This document shows positions 16,055-23,703 of a DNA stretch of 64,000 nucleotides, in pieces. The stretch's first letter is position 1. Every line of letters begins with the position of its first letter. Under the pieces are notes generated by a model that saw nothing but the letters and a program-made list of their open reading frames with translations, ran no database searches and was not told the DNA's origin. Source of the DNA: Aedoeadaptatus urinae (GTDB lineage Bacteria > Bacillota > Clostridia > Tissierellales > Peptoniphilaceae); contig NZ_LT707417.1 of assembly GCF_900155585.1 (NCBI RefSeq), positions 372,001-436,000 of the forward strand. Reading direction: 5' to 3'. A program made the position numbers and the translations under genes.

Positions 16055-16855
16055 TTAAAGAAATTTGCTCTTAATATTTTCCCAGTAATTATTTTCGACG
16101 ACCAGCTTTTGAATCCGCTTGTTCGAGAAGCGAATGTTGATCCGCTTCAGCTGGCTGTAGCTGTGCTCCCTGCCGTCGACGAGAATGAGATTGCTGTTGG
16201 CGTAGCGCCGCTCGGGGACGAGAGAGATCACGTGCTCGCCGGGAATGACCAGGGACGTCTTTAAGGAGCGATAGCTTTGGGAAGAAATTCCCGCCATGGG
16301 CGTCAGGACCATGGCCTCCACCTGGGGATGGATCATGCTGCCGCCGAGGGACAGATTGTAGCCGCTGGAGCCCGAAGGCGTAGCCACGAGCATGCCGTCG
16401 CCGGAAAATTTTTCCAAATGGTTTCGGTCGACGAAGACATTCATGTGAATGACCTTGGAATTCTGCGCCTTTAAGACCACCTCGTTTATGGCCTGAATGG
16501 AATACTTTTTCTGATTGGTATACACTTCCCCGTTTAAAATGGGCAGGGCCTCGATGTGGTAATTTTTATTTTTATAATCGTCGATAAAGGCGTCCAACTG
16601 TTCCGGGCTGATTTCCTGATAAAAACCCAAGTGGCCCGTGTTAATGCCCACGATGGGCGTGGAAGAAAAGTTCGTGCGATTCACCGCCTTAATAAAGGCG
16701 CCGTCGCCGCCGACGGTAATGGTCAGCTCCGCATTGGGGGAGAGATTGGTGGTGGGCATAAATTGATGCTGCTTCAATTTTTGAATGAGCCGCTTGGTGG
16801 TTTTTCGACTTTCAAAATTGGAATTCGAAATAATATTAATGATGGGGTTGGTCAT
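16055..16855 (-). CDS. nadK: NAD kinase
   Basis: Phosphorylates NAD to NADP. The 266-residue protein has the family's G-G-D-G motif at 49-52 (T-V-G-G-D-G-A-F) and the conserved G-S-S-G-Y-N-L-S and P-Q-V-E-A-M-V-L-T-P-M segments that form the NAD site. The start is preceded on the minus strand by AAGGAGGTGAT, a full-strength ribosome site. It is the only minus-strand protein gene in the first 43 kb and lies divergent to the pseudouridine synthase gene across a 57-base gap that must hold both promoters. Confidence 0.94.
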   Translation of the reverse strand: MTNPIINIISNSNFESRKTTKRLIQKLKQHQFMPTTNLSPNAELTITVGGDGAFIKAVNRTNFSSTPIVGINTGHLGFYQEISPEQLDAFIDDYKNKNYHIEALPILNGEVYTNQKKYSIQAINEVVLKAQNSKVIHMNVFVDRNHLEKFSGDGMLVATPSGSSGYNLSLGGSMIHPQVEAMVLTPMAGISSQSYRSLKTSLVIPGEHVISLVPERRYANSNLILVDGREHSYSQLKRINIRFSNKRIQKLVVENNYWENIKSKFL

Positions 16856-16912
16856 CAGATCACCTCCTTTATAAAAAGTCCTTCACTTATATGGTAAAGC
16901 AAAAGGAGAAAA

Positions 16913-17770
16913 ATGAAAAGTACAGAGGCCATGAAATTTATAACACAGGCGCCGGTGAAGCGGGCGGATACTTTTTTAAGAGGCGTGGGCTTCTCAAACG
17001 GCCACCTGCGGCGGGCCTTTCTCGCGGGCCTGGTGCGGCGAGAGGGCGAGGTGATTTTTAAATCCACGCCCCTGGATGCCGGAGATGCGATCGCCGTGTC
17101 CTTTAAAGATGAGGCCACGGATCTGGTGCCCGCACCTTTTACGCAGAAGATCGTTTACGAAGACGAGGACCTCCTCGTCATCGACAAGGGCGTGATCCCC
17201 GCCATGCCCTGCAGAATGTATCCCGATCACACCCTGGCCAACGAAATCGCCGGCTACTTTACATCCATCGACCTGAAGAGGAAGGTGCGCATGTTGGGGC
17301 GACTGGACAAGGAGACCACGGGGCTGGTCATCGCAGCGAAAAATCCCTACGCCTACGGCCGGCTGGTAAAAAATCACACGAAGAACAAGCGCTACCTGGC
17401 ACTGGTGAAGGGAGAGGTGAAGGAAGGGGGCACTATCGACGGGCCTATCGGCTGCGGCGAGGCTTCCCTCGTGCGGGTGGTTCGCCCCGACGGGCAAAGG
17501 GCCCTGACGCGCTATAGGACGCTGGTATCGGGGGAGGTAAGCCTCTTGGAGCTGCAGCTGGAAACGGGACGCACCCATCAAATACGCTGCCACATGGCCC
17601 ATATCGGCCATCCCGTCTTAGGCGACGAGCTTTACGGCGGCGGCAAGGGGCAAGTGCATCTCCACGTCTGTGAGCTGTCCTTTATCCATCCGCGGACGAA
17701 AAAATTTATGACCCTGACCTCGCCCATGCCCGAGGCGTGGAAGAAAATTTTAGAGGAAGCCGCAGAATAA
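16913..17770 (+). CDS. RluA-family pseudouridine synthase
   Basis: Isomerises uridine to pseudouridine in rRNA or tRNA. The 285-residue protein has an S4-like N-terminal segment (about 13-70), the catalytic Asp132 in G-R-L-D-K-E-T-T-G-L, and the C-terminal H-Q-I-R-C-H-M-A and G-H-P-V-L-G-D-E-L-Y-G motifs. The usual HRLD reads GRLD here. The target site cannot be predicted from the sequence. AAAGGAG precedes the ATG. Confidence 0.92.
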   Translation: MKSTEAMKFITQAPVKRADTFLRGVGFSNGHLRRAFLAGLVRREGEVIFKSTPLDAGDAIAVSFKDEATDLVPAPFTQKIVYEDEDLLVIDKGVIPAMPCRMYPDHTLANEIAGYFTSIDLKRKVRMLGRLDKETTGLVIAAKNPYAYGRLVKNHTKNKRYLALVKGEVKEGGTIDGPIGCGEASLVRVVRPDGQRALTRYRTLVSGEVSLLELQLETGRTHQIRCHMAHIGHPVLGDELYGGGKGQVHLHVCELSFIHPRTKKFMTLTSPMPEAWKKILEEAAE

Positions 17771-17802
17771 GGGGAGCGGGCGAGAGCGAAAAGAAAAAGA
17801 AA

Positions 17803-17884
17803 TTTTAATCTATAGAAAAACGGAATAGTTCAATTCAAACATTGAAAATTAAAATTTGACCGGGCTGATGGGGCGTGTTAGAAA
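17803..17884 (+). promoter_or_regulatory. promoter and conserved upstream block, first acyl-CoA-dehydrogenase-like gene
   Basis: TTGACC (17856-17861), 17 bases, TAGAAA (17879-17884) with an extended TG. The 50 bases upstream, beginning TTTTAATCTATAGAAAAA and ending CATTGAAAATTAAAATTTGACC, are repeated almost unchanged before the second copy at 19254-19313, so they may hold an activator or repressor site as well as an UP element. Confidence 0.7.
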
Positions 17885-17890
17885 TAGAGT

Positions 17891-18027
17891 ATACGGGCTG
17901 TGTATGCATTTGTTCCATAGCCGCGCCGAAAACATTTTCGGATGCGGATTCGCCCTGTGGCGAATGACGTGCTACGGGCCCCTATCGTCGGAATGTGAAC
18001 CTGTACTTAAAAAAGAAAGAGGTTAAA
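17891..18027 (+). ncRNA. candidate structured leader RNA, copy A
   Basis: About 137 nt between the predicted transcription start and the ATG. It shares with copy B (19343-19479) the blocks TAGAGT-TACGGG, GTATGCATTTG, CCGAAAA...TTTTCGG and CCCCT-ATCGTCGGA followed by TGTGAAC. Visible helices are CCGAAAA/TTTTCGG within an outer CCGC/GCGG, and ATTCGCC/GGCGAAT with loop CTGT. Between the two copies loops and outer stem bases change while stems remain. I could not match it to a riboswitch class that I know. Confidence 0.6.
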
Positions 18028-19155
18028 ATGGACTATTACGTAAAGGCCAGCGAGTTTGCGGAAAAATACGTGGCTCCCGTAGGAAGAGAAATCGACGAAA
18101 CGAAAGAATTCCCGAAAGACATCTTCGAAAAATTGTATGCTGAAGGATTCTTAAAGCTGATCATTCCCGAATCGGAAGGCGGCCTCGGCGGCGACATTTT
18201 CGATCACGCTGAAATCATTCGCGCCCTGGCAAAAGAATCGGCTACCGTCGGTCTCTGCTACATGATGCACAATGTGGCATTAAACGTCATCTTAAACGCA
18301 GCGAAAGACGAATTAAAGAAAAAAATCATCGGCGAAGTCATTAACGAAGGCAAGATCCTGGCTTTGGCTTATTCCGAATCCGGCTCCGGCGTTAACTTCT
18401 ACTATCCCGAAACCACCGCCAAGAGAGACGGCGAAGGCTGGGTAATCAACGGCTCCAAGAGCATGGTTACCTCCGCTGAATACGCATCCTACTACATGGT
18501 CATTGCAAAAACCGGCGAAGGCCGCGCCGACACCGACAACTTCTGTGTCCCTGTGGACTCCAAGAACCTTTCCTTCCGCATGGATCGCTGGAACGGCATC
18601 GGCTTAAAGGGCAATGTATCCTGCCCCATGTACATGGATAACATGCCTATCGATGAACTGCACCGCGTTGGCACCGAAGGCAGCGGCATGGAACAAATCC
18701 TGACCTTGGTTGCACCCCTCTTCGTACAAGGCCTCGCAGCCGTCTACAGCGGCTTAAACGAAGCCATTGCAAGAGAAGCCATTATGCACGCCATGGACAG
18801 AAAATTCCCCGACGGATCCACCTTGGCCAATGTGGACACCATTAAGCTTCACATCTCCAAGATCTACAACTACGCCAACGCCGGCGTATCCGCTTGCCGC
18901 GCAGCCGCTTTGGCAGCACGTAACGGCGACGAAGACGCTTTGGCAAAAATTCTTTCCGCCCGCGTCATCGCCATCGAAAACGTCGTCGACGCCGGTCGCT
19001 TAGGTATGTTAATCGGCGGCGGCCGCGCATACAGCCAATACAGGAACTTCGCTCGCTACTTGGCAGACGGCCTCGCAGGTCAAGTCATGGCACCGAGTGT
19101 AGACATTCTTCATCAATGGATCGGTTCCGTCTTAACGGGCCAAATGATTCCGTAA
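18028..19155 (+). CDS. acyl-CoA-dehydrogenase-family flavoprotein, copy 1
   Basis: 375 residues with the three-part acyl-CoA dehydrogenase fold: N-terminal helices, a central beta domain with A-Y-S-E-S-G-S-G (equivalent of the T-E-P-x-A-G-S-D flavin loop) and C-terminal helices. Where most family members have Y-E-G-T with the catalytic Glu, this one appears to read M-A-P-S (Ala at about 355), so it may not be a classical dehydrogenase; monooxygenase-like and sulfur-scavenging members of the superfamily also lack that Glu. The start is the ATG after GAAAGAGGT, matching the paralogue's N terminus; an upstream in-frame GTG at 17995 is rejected. No etfAB genes are nearby. Confidence 0.85.
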   Translation: MDYYVKASEFAEKYVAPVGREIDETKEFPKDIFEKLYAEGFLKLIIPESEGGLGGDIFDHAEIIRALAKESATVGLCYMMHNVALNVILNAAKDELKKKIIGEVINEGKILALAYSESGSGVNFYYPETTAKRDGEGWVINGSKSMVTSAEYASYYMVIAKTGEGRADTDNFCVPVDSKNLSFRMDRWNGIGLKGNVSCPMYMDNMPIDELHRVGTEGSGMEQILTLVAPLFVQGLAAVYSGLNEAIAREAIMHAMDRKFPDGSTLANVDTIKLHISKIYNYANAGVSACRAAALAARNGDEDALAKILSARVIAIENVVDAGRLGMLIGGGRAYSQYRNFARYLADGLAGQVMAPSVDILHQWIGSVLTGQMIP

Positions 19156-19169
19156 AAATGAGCATAATA

Positions 19170-19203
19170 ACGGGCGAAGGCATTTGCATCGCCCGTTTTT
19201 TTT
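19170..19203 (+). terminator. intrinsic terminator after copy 1
   Basis: Perfect stem ACGGGCGA/TCGCCCGT followed by eight T. Compare the weakened version after copy 2. Confidence 0.92.
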
Positions 19204-19253
19204 AATTAAATCTGCGAAATATTGGAAGCGGGAGAGAGGACAAAGTGAAAGAT

Positions 19254-19336
19254 TTTTTAATCTATAGAAAAAGCAAATAGTTCATTTTTTGCATTGAAAA
19301 TTAAAATTTGACCGGGCTCCCGGAGCGTGATAGTAA
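19254..19336 (+). promoter_or_regulatory. promoter and conserved upstream block, second acyl-CoA-dehydrogenase-like gene
   Basis: TTGACC (19308-19313), 17 bases, TAGTAA (19331-19336) with an extended TG. Same layout and nearly the same upstream sequence as the promoter of copy 1. Confidence 0.7.
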
Positions 19337-19342
19337 TAGAGT

Positions 19343-19479
19343 GTACGGGGTGCGTATGCATTTGACACTTTGTCCCGCCGAAAATATTTTTTCGGAGGCG
19401 TATCCGCCGCGCGGCGATGTCGTGCAATGCCCCTGATCGTCGGATGTGAACATAAGCTTAAAAAAGGAGAAAGGTTAAA
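19343..19479 (+). ncRNA. candidate structured leader RNA, copy B
   Basis: Second copy of the leader. The hairpin CCGAAAA/TTTTCGG is kept with a longer T-rich loop, and the next hairpin is ATcCGCC/GGCGAT with loop GCGC instead of CTGT. The 3' block CCCCTGATCGTCGGATGTGAAC aligns with copy A. The ribosome site AAAAGGAGAAAGG is stronger than that of copy A. Confidence 0.6.
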
Positions 19480-20607
19480 ATGGACTACTACTTAAAGGCC
19501 AGCGAGTTTGCGGAAAAATACGTGGCTCCCGTTGCAAAGAAAATCGACGAAACCAAAGAGTTCCCGAAAGACATCTTCGAAAAATTATATGCCGAAGGAT
19601 TCTTAAAGCTGATCATCCCCGAATCCGAAGGCGGCCTCGGCGGCGACATTTACGACCACGCCGAAGTCGTTCGCGCCCTTGCTAAAGAATCGGCCACCGT
19701 CGGTCTCTGCTACATGATGCATAATGTAGGATTAAACGTCGTCTTAAACGCAGGAAAAGACGAATTAAAGAAAAAAATCATCGACGAAGTCATTAACGAA
19801 GGCAAGATCTTTGGTTTGGCTTATTCCGAATCCGGCTCCGGCGTCTACTTCCATTTACCTGATACCACCGCAAAAAGAGACGGCGAAGACTGGGTAATCA
19901 ACGGTTCTAAGAGCATGGTTACCTCCGCTGAATACGCGTCCTACTACATTCTTAATGCCAAGACCGGCGAAGGTCGCGCCGACACGGACCACTTCTGCAT
20001 CCCTGTGGACGCCAAGGGCCTGACTTTCCGCATGGATCGCTGGAACGGCATCGGCTTAAAGGGCAATGTATCCTGCCCCATGTACATGGAAGACATGCGT
20101 ATTGATGAAATGAATCGAATTGGCGAAATTGGTGCCGGATTGGAACAAATGTTCGCTTTTGCCGCTCCTCTGTTCATTCAAGGCCTTGCAGCCGTCTACA
20201 GCGGCTTAAACGAAGCCATTGCAAGAGAAGCCATTATGCACGCCATGGACAGAAAGTTCCCCGACGGCTCCACCTTGGCCAATGTGGATACCATTAAGCT
20301 TCACATCTCCAAGATCTACAACAACGCCAACGCCGGCGTATCCGCTTGCCGCGCATCGGCATTGGCAGCACGTAACGGCGACGAAGACGCTTTGGTAAAA
20401 ATTCTTTCCGCCCGCGTCATCGCCATCGAAAACGTCGTGGAATCCGGTCGCTTAGGTATGTTAATCGGCGGTGGCCGTGCATACAGCCAATACAGAAACT
20501 TTGCTCGCTACCTGGTAGACAGCCTCGCAGGTCAAGTCATGGCACCGAGTGTCGACGTTCTCCATCAATGGATCGGCTCCGTCTTAACGGGCCAAATGAT
20601 TCCGTAA
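19480..20607 (+). CDS. acyl-CoA-dehydrogenase-family flavoprotein, copy 2
   Basis: 375 residues, clearly a tandem paralogue of the preceding gene: identical over long stretches at both ends and more different in the middle (about residues 125-235, around the substrate pocket and flavin loop, A-Y-S-E-S-G-S-G-V-Y-F-H). This pattern suggests divergence in substrate range after duplication. It shares the M-A-P-S replacement of the usual catalytic Y-E-G-T. Unlike copy 1 it is followed by a degraded terminator, so transcription probably continues into the binding-protein gene. Confidence 0.85.
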   Translation: MDYYLKASEFAEKYVAPVAKKIDETKEFPKDIFEKLYAEGFLKLIIPESEGGLGGDIYDHAEVVRALAKESATVGLCYMMHNVGLNVVLNAGKDELKKKIIDEVINEGKIFGLAYSESGSGVYFHLPDTTAKRDGEDWVINGSKSMVTSAEYASYYILNAKTGEGRADTDHFCIPVDAKGLTFRMDRWNGIGLKGNVSCPMYMEDMRIDEMNRIGEIGAGLEQMFAFAAPLFIQGLAAVYSGLNEAIAREAIMHAMDRKFPDGSTLANVDTIKLHISKIYNNANAGVSACRASALAARNGDEDALVKILSARVIAIENVVESGRLGMLIGGGRAYSQYRNFARYLVDSLAGQVMAPSVDVLHQWIGSVLTGQMIP

Positions 20608-20622
20608 GAATTGGGTATAAAA

Positions 20623-20658
20623 ACGGGCGAAGGCTTATGCATCGCTCGTTTTGTTTTG
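20623..20658 (+). terminator. weakened terminator after copy 2
   Basis: Same hairpin as after copy 1, but one C-G pair has become a G-T wobble (TCGCTCGT) and the T tract is interrupted (TTTTGTTTT). Likely leaky. Confidence 0.6.
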
Positions 20659-20673
20659 AGAAAGGATGAGACA

Positions 20674-21492
20674 ATGACGAAAACATTAAAAGTAGGCGCA
20701 GTTATTTACGATCCCAAGGTCACGGTTATCTGGGACATGATTCGCCAATTCATCGAAGACCAAGGCCACGATATTTCAATCGAGCCGGTCTTTTTCGACG
20801 ACTACAGAAACCAAGTGAAGGCTCTGATGAACAAGGAAATCGACATCGCTTGGAACTCCCCCTTGGCCAATCGGGAAGCGGAAATTCGCATGGAAGGCAA
20901 GGTAAAATACGGCCTCATGCGTGACACGGACAGAGATCTGCACACGGTGCTCGTGGCAAAAAAAGACAGCGGCATTCAATCCGTGGAAGATGTTCGCGGC
21001 AAGAAAGTGGCATTCGGTGCCATCGACTCGCCTCAAGCCCGTTTGATTCCCATTCAATACCTCCGTGAAAACGGCATGGAATTCGGCAAAGACTACGAAG
21101 AAGTGCGCTACGACATCGGCGTAGGCCTTGACGGCGACCACACCGGCGGCGAATTGGACGCCATTAAATCCGTGGAAGCCGGCGAAAACGTGGCGGGCTT
21201 TGCCATCGAAGGCAACTACAAAGCATGGACCGCCGACGGCACCGTGGACGGCAATCAATTGGAAGTCATCGGCAAAACCAACGGCTTCGACCACTGCATC
21301 TTCACTGCTCACGAAGGCGTGGCAGACGAAGACATCGAAGCCTTCAACGCCGTGTTAAAGACCATGGACTACAGCAAGAAACGGGACAAGGAAATCTTGG
21401 ATCTGGAAGGCTTAAAGAAATGGGTGGACGGCCGCACCACGAATTTCACCGAAATCAGAAAAGCCGTCGACTACATGAACTTCTTTGAATAA
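20674..21492 (+). CDS. PhnD/SsuA-type substrate-binding protein without signal peptide
   Basis: 272 residues resembling phosphonate/sulfonate-type periplasmic binding proteins: L-K-V-G-A-V-I-Y-D-P near the start, N-S-P-L-A-N-R-E-A-E at about 65, G-K-K-V-A-F-G-A near 110 and a later A-G-F-A-I-E-G-N-Y segment. An earlier in-frame start at 20611 lies inside the terminator hairpin and has no ribosome site; the ATG chosen follows AAAGGATG. From this start there is no signal peptide or lipobox, and no ABC permease or ATPase is nearby, so it may act in the cytoplasm as a ligand sensor or carrier. Substrate unknown. Confidence 0.75.
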   Translation: MTKTLKVGAVIYDPKVTVIWDMIRQFIEDQGHDISIEPVFFDDYRNQVKALMNKEIDIAWNSPLANREAEIRMEGKVKYGLMRDTDRDLHTVLVAKKDSGIQSVEDVRGKKVAFGAIDSPQARLIPIQYLRENGMEFGKDYEEVRYDIGVGLDGDHTGGELDAIKSVEAGENVAGFAIEGNYKAWTADGTVDGNQLEVIGKTNGFDHCIFTAHEGVADEDIEAFNAVLKTMDYSKKRDKEILDLEGLKKWVDGRTTNFTEIRKAVDYMNFFE

Positions 21493-21516
21493 GAAGGACG
21501 GCAAGATATAAAATCA

Positions 21517-21572
21517 AGACAGACGGGAGGCGAAGAGCATCAAATCTCCGCCTCCTGAGTCTGTCTTTTTTT
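21517..21572 (+). terminator. strong terminator directly upstream of the MetE-like gene
   Basis: Long stem AGACAGAC-GGAGGCG-AGA/TCT-CGCCTCC-GTCTGTCT followed by eight T, ending immediately before the AAAGGAGG of the next gene. Confidence 0.9.
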
Positions 21573-21584
21573 AAAGGAGGATTT

Positions 21585-22748
21585 ATGTTTGAAGTATCCT
21601 TAATGGGCTCCATGCCCAGAGGCAACGCTCTCTTAAAGGCCGCTCGCGACCTGTCCAAGGGGCGTTTGGACAGGGAAAGCTACGAAGCCATGGTGGCGGC
21701 GGGCACGGAAAAAGTCGTGCGCCTGCAAGAGGCCTACGACGTGGACTACATTACCTCGGGGGAACAGGGCAGAGACAATTACGTATCCTTTATCGCCGGC
21801 GCCTTGGACGGCGTAGAGATGATGAGCATGAGCGACATGCTTCCCTACATCGAAGATAAAAAAGCCTACGAGGACATGTTGAGCATTTTGGACGTGCCGG
21901 CCAACAGCATTAAAAACGCCATCTGCCAAGGCAAGATCAAGCGCAGCCGCTCCCTGGTCGGCGGCGAGCTGGAGGCCATGAAAAAACTCACGGACCGCAA
22001 GATCAAAATCACCCTGCCCGGTCCTTACCTCGTCACTCGCTCCATGTGGCTCAAAGGACTTTCCGACAACTTCTACGATTCCAAGGAAGCCTTGGGAGAA
22101 GACGTGATCCGCGTCTTTAAAGAAGAGATCGAAGAGCTGCAGGCCATGGGCGTGGACATCATTCAATTCGACGAGCCCGTGCTCACGGAAGTGGTCTTTT
22201 CACCCGCCCACACCCGCACCTTTATGTGCGCGTCCCTGTCGGAAAAGAAAGACCCCACGGAAGAGCTGGCCTTCGCCACCCACTTGATTCAATCGGTCTT
22301 TAAGACCATCGACCGGAGCAAATCCAAAGTGGGCCTCCACGTCTGCCGGGGCAATTGGAGCAAGGACGAAACCATTCTTCTGACGGGCCCCTACACGCCC
22401 CTTTTGGATCTATTCGAAGCCGTGAAGGCGGACATCTACTTCCTGGAATTTTCCACGGACCGCGCCGGGAGCATCGGATCCCTCTTCGAAGGCCACGACA
22501 TTTTCAAAGAAGCCACCTTGGGCCTCGGCGTCATGAATCCCCGCAGCGACGAAGCGGAGCCGGCGGAAAAAATTATCGCCCGGGTGGAAGAAGTCATGGA
22601 ATATCTGCCCAAGGAGCGGATCATGCTCAATCCCGACTGCGGCTTTGCCACCTTCGCGAAAAAGCCCGTAAACGAGCTGGAACACATCGAAGAAAAACTC
22701 GCCGTGCTGGAATCGGTGAAAGAAAAATTGAGGGCGCGCTATGCGTAA
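21585..22748 (+). CDS. cobalamin-independent methionine synthase-like protein (core-MetE type)
   Basis: 387 residues corresponding to the C-terminal catalytic barrel of MetE, without the N-terminal duplicate barrel. Visible elements are M-G-S-M-P-R-G near 8, L-P-G-P-Y near 145, I-Q-F-D-E-P near 193, H-V-C-R-G-N-W near 250 and the late N-P-D-C-G-F-A. His250/Cys252 and Cys349 are plausible zinc ligands. Stand-alone core-MetE proteins transfer methyl groups between various donors and thiols, not necessarily to homocysteine. The gene overlaps the OsmC-like gene by 8 bases. Donor and acceptor are unknown. Confidence 0.8.
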   Translation: MFEVSLMGSMPRGNALLKAARDLSKGRLDRESYEAMVAAGTEKVVRLQEAYDVDYITSGEQGRDNYVSFIAGALDGVEMMSMSDMLPYIEDKKAYEDMLSILDVPANSIKNAICQGKIKRSRSLVGGELEAMKKLTDRKIKITLPGPYLVTRSMWLKGLSDNFYDSKEALGEDVIRVFKEEIEELQAMGVDIIQFDEPVLTEVVFSPAHTRTFMCASLSEKKDPTEELAFATHLIQSVFKTIDRSKSKVGLHVCRGNWSKDETILLTGPYTPLLDLFEAVKADIYFLEFSTDRAGSIGSLFEGHDIFKEATLGLGVMNPRSDEAEPAEKIIARVEEVMEYLPKERIMLNPDCGFATFAKKPVNELEHIEEKLAVLESVKEKLRARYA

Positions 22749-23253
22749 CTTTTCCGGCGAAATAAAATCTTCGGCGGCGAAGCGGGTGGACAAACCCGAA
22801 GAAGCCCACGTCTTCGAAATGAGCATGCGGGGCACCTGTCAGGACCTAAAGGAAGTGCGCCTCTACACGGACCGTAAAGAGCTCACCGTGGGCTGCACCA
22901 TGAGCTTCGACAACGAATACGACGGCGTTACCGCCATGAGCTACTTTCTCGGGAGCCTGCTCTCTTCCATGATTCACACTGCCATTAAGGAATTTAAACA
23001 GGCGGGGATCGTCATGGATGAAATTGAAGGCATCCTTCACGCCCGGCTGAAAAATCCCCTGCGCATGGTTCCCGTGCGGGGCTACGACGATCCGCCGGAC
23101 ATCGAGTCCATTCACGTGAAGCTCTTTTACTACGCCGACGGCGACGAAGAGGAGCTGAACGCCCTCCTGATCAAAACCCAAGAGGTCAACCCCATTTACC
23201 GGCTGGTGAGCCGCTCCGTTGACGTGAAGCTCGACGCGGAGTGGGTGCTTTAG
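22741..23253 (+). CDS. OsmC-like family protein
   Basis: 170 residues. The region from about 48 on matches the OsmC fold: a helix with V-T-A-M-S-Y-F-L-G-S-L-L, a segment I-E-G-I-L-H-A-R-L-K-N-P-L, then D-I-E-S-I-H-V-K-L and N-P-I-Y-R-L-V-S-R-S-V-D-V. The two redox cysteines of peroxidatic OsmC/Ohr are not evident, so peroxidase activity is doubtful. It is translationally coupled to the MetE-like gene, pointing to a shared thiol or methyl-sulfur role (inference). Confidence 0.7.
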   Translation: MRNFSGEIKSSAAKRVDKPEEAHVFEMSMRGTCQDLKEVRLYTDRKELTVGCTMSFDNEYDGVTAMSYFLGSLLSSMIHTAIKEFKQAGIVMDEIEGILHARLKNPLRMVPVRGYDDPPDIESIHVKLFYYADGDEEELNALLIKTQEVNPIYRLVSRSVDVKLDAEWVL

Positions 23254-23265
23254 GCCGCGCCATTC

Positions 23266-23294
23266 TTGAATAAGAAGGGGCATCGTAGTATAAT
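23266..23294 (+). promoter_or_regulatory. promoter of the small RNA gene
   Basis: TTGAAT, 17 bases, TATAAT; about 7 bases further the predicted transcript starts. Confidence 0.8.
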
Positions 23295-23300
23295 ATATAT

Positions 23301-23517
23301 AAATTAAATAACCCCTGCGCGGTTCGATACCTTCTATTAATTCAACCGACAAATCAGACACGGGAAATTGTGTCTAGTTACCTATAACAAGCCTCCACTG
23401 AGTGGAAGTTAGACGTAGTTAGCAAATTACCCACCTTTAATTTAAGGGCGGGTCTGAATTAAACGAAGCCCGGCCCTGTGGGGGATCCAAAGATCCGGCC
23501 CCGCCGGGTCTTTTTTT
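23301..23517 (+). ncRNA. small structured RNA gene of unknown class, about 215 nt
   Basis: A region of about 450 bases without a protein gene holds a complete transcription unit: promoter, non-coding body and terminator. Distant pairings are CCCC at 23312-23315 with GGGG at about 23480, GGTTCG with CGAA(G)CC, and TTAATTCA with TGAATTAA. Between them are hairpins AGACAC/GTGTCT, TCCACTGAGTGGA and ACCCaCCTT/AAGGgcGGGT. A closed rod with internal hairpins of this size recalls 6S RNA or the raiA-motif RNA, but I could not confirm either. Confidence 0.65.
23492..23517 (+). terminator. terminator of the small RNA gene
   Basis: Stem GATCCGGC/GCCGGGTC followed by eight T. Confidence 0.92.
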
Positions 23518-23703
23518 GTCCTCAAAATGATTTTGACCTTCTTTCTTTGACAAAACATTATTTTCCACTCATCTTTTTGTAACCTCCCGTGGCGGGAAGC
23601 GGCGTATATTAAAATCAGATAGCGGCAGCCAAAAAAGCGTCGAATGCCTTTATAAAGCAGACGTCGGCACCGTACATAGAAAAAGCACAGAAGGAGGATA
23701 AAG

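Noticed and set aside
23301-23517. tmRNA or SRP RNA as the identity of the small RNA
   Set aside because: No alanyl-tRNA-like ends or tag-peptide frame, and no SRP Alu/GGAA-loop landmarks are visible; length is also wrong for tmRNA.
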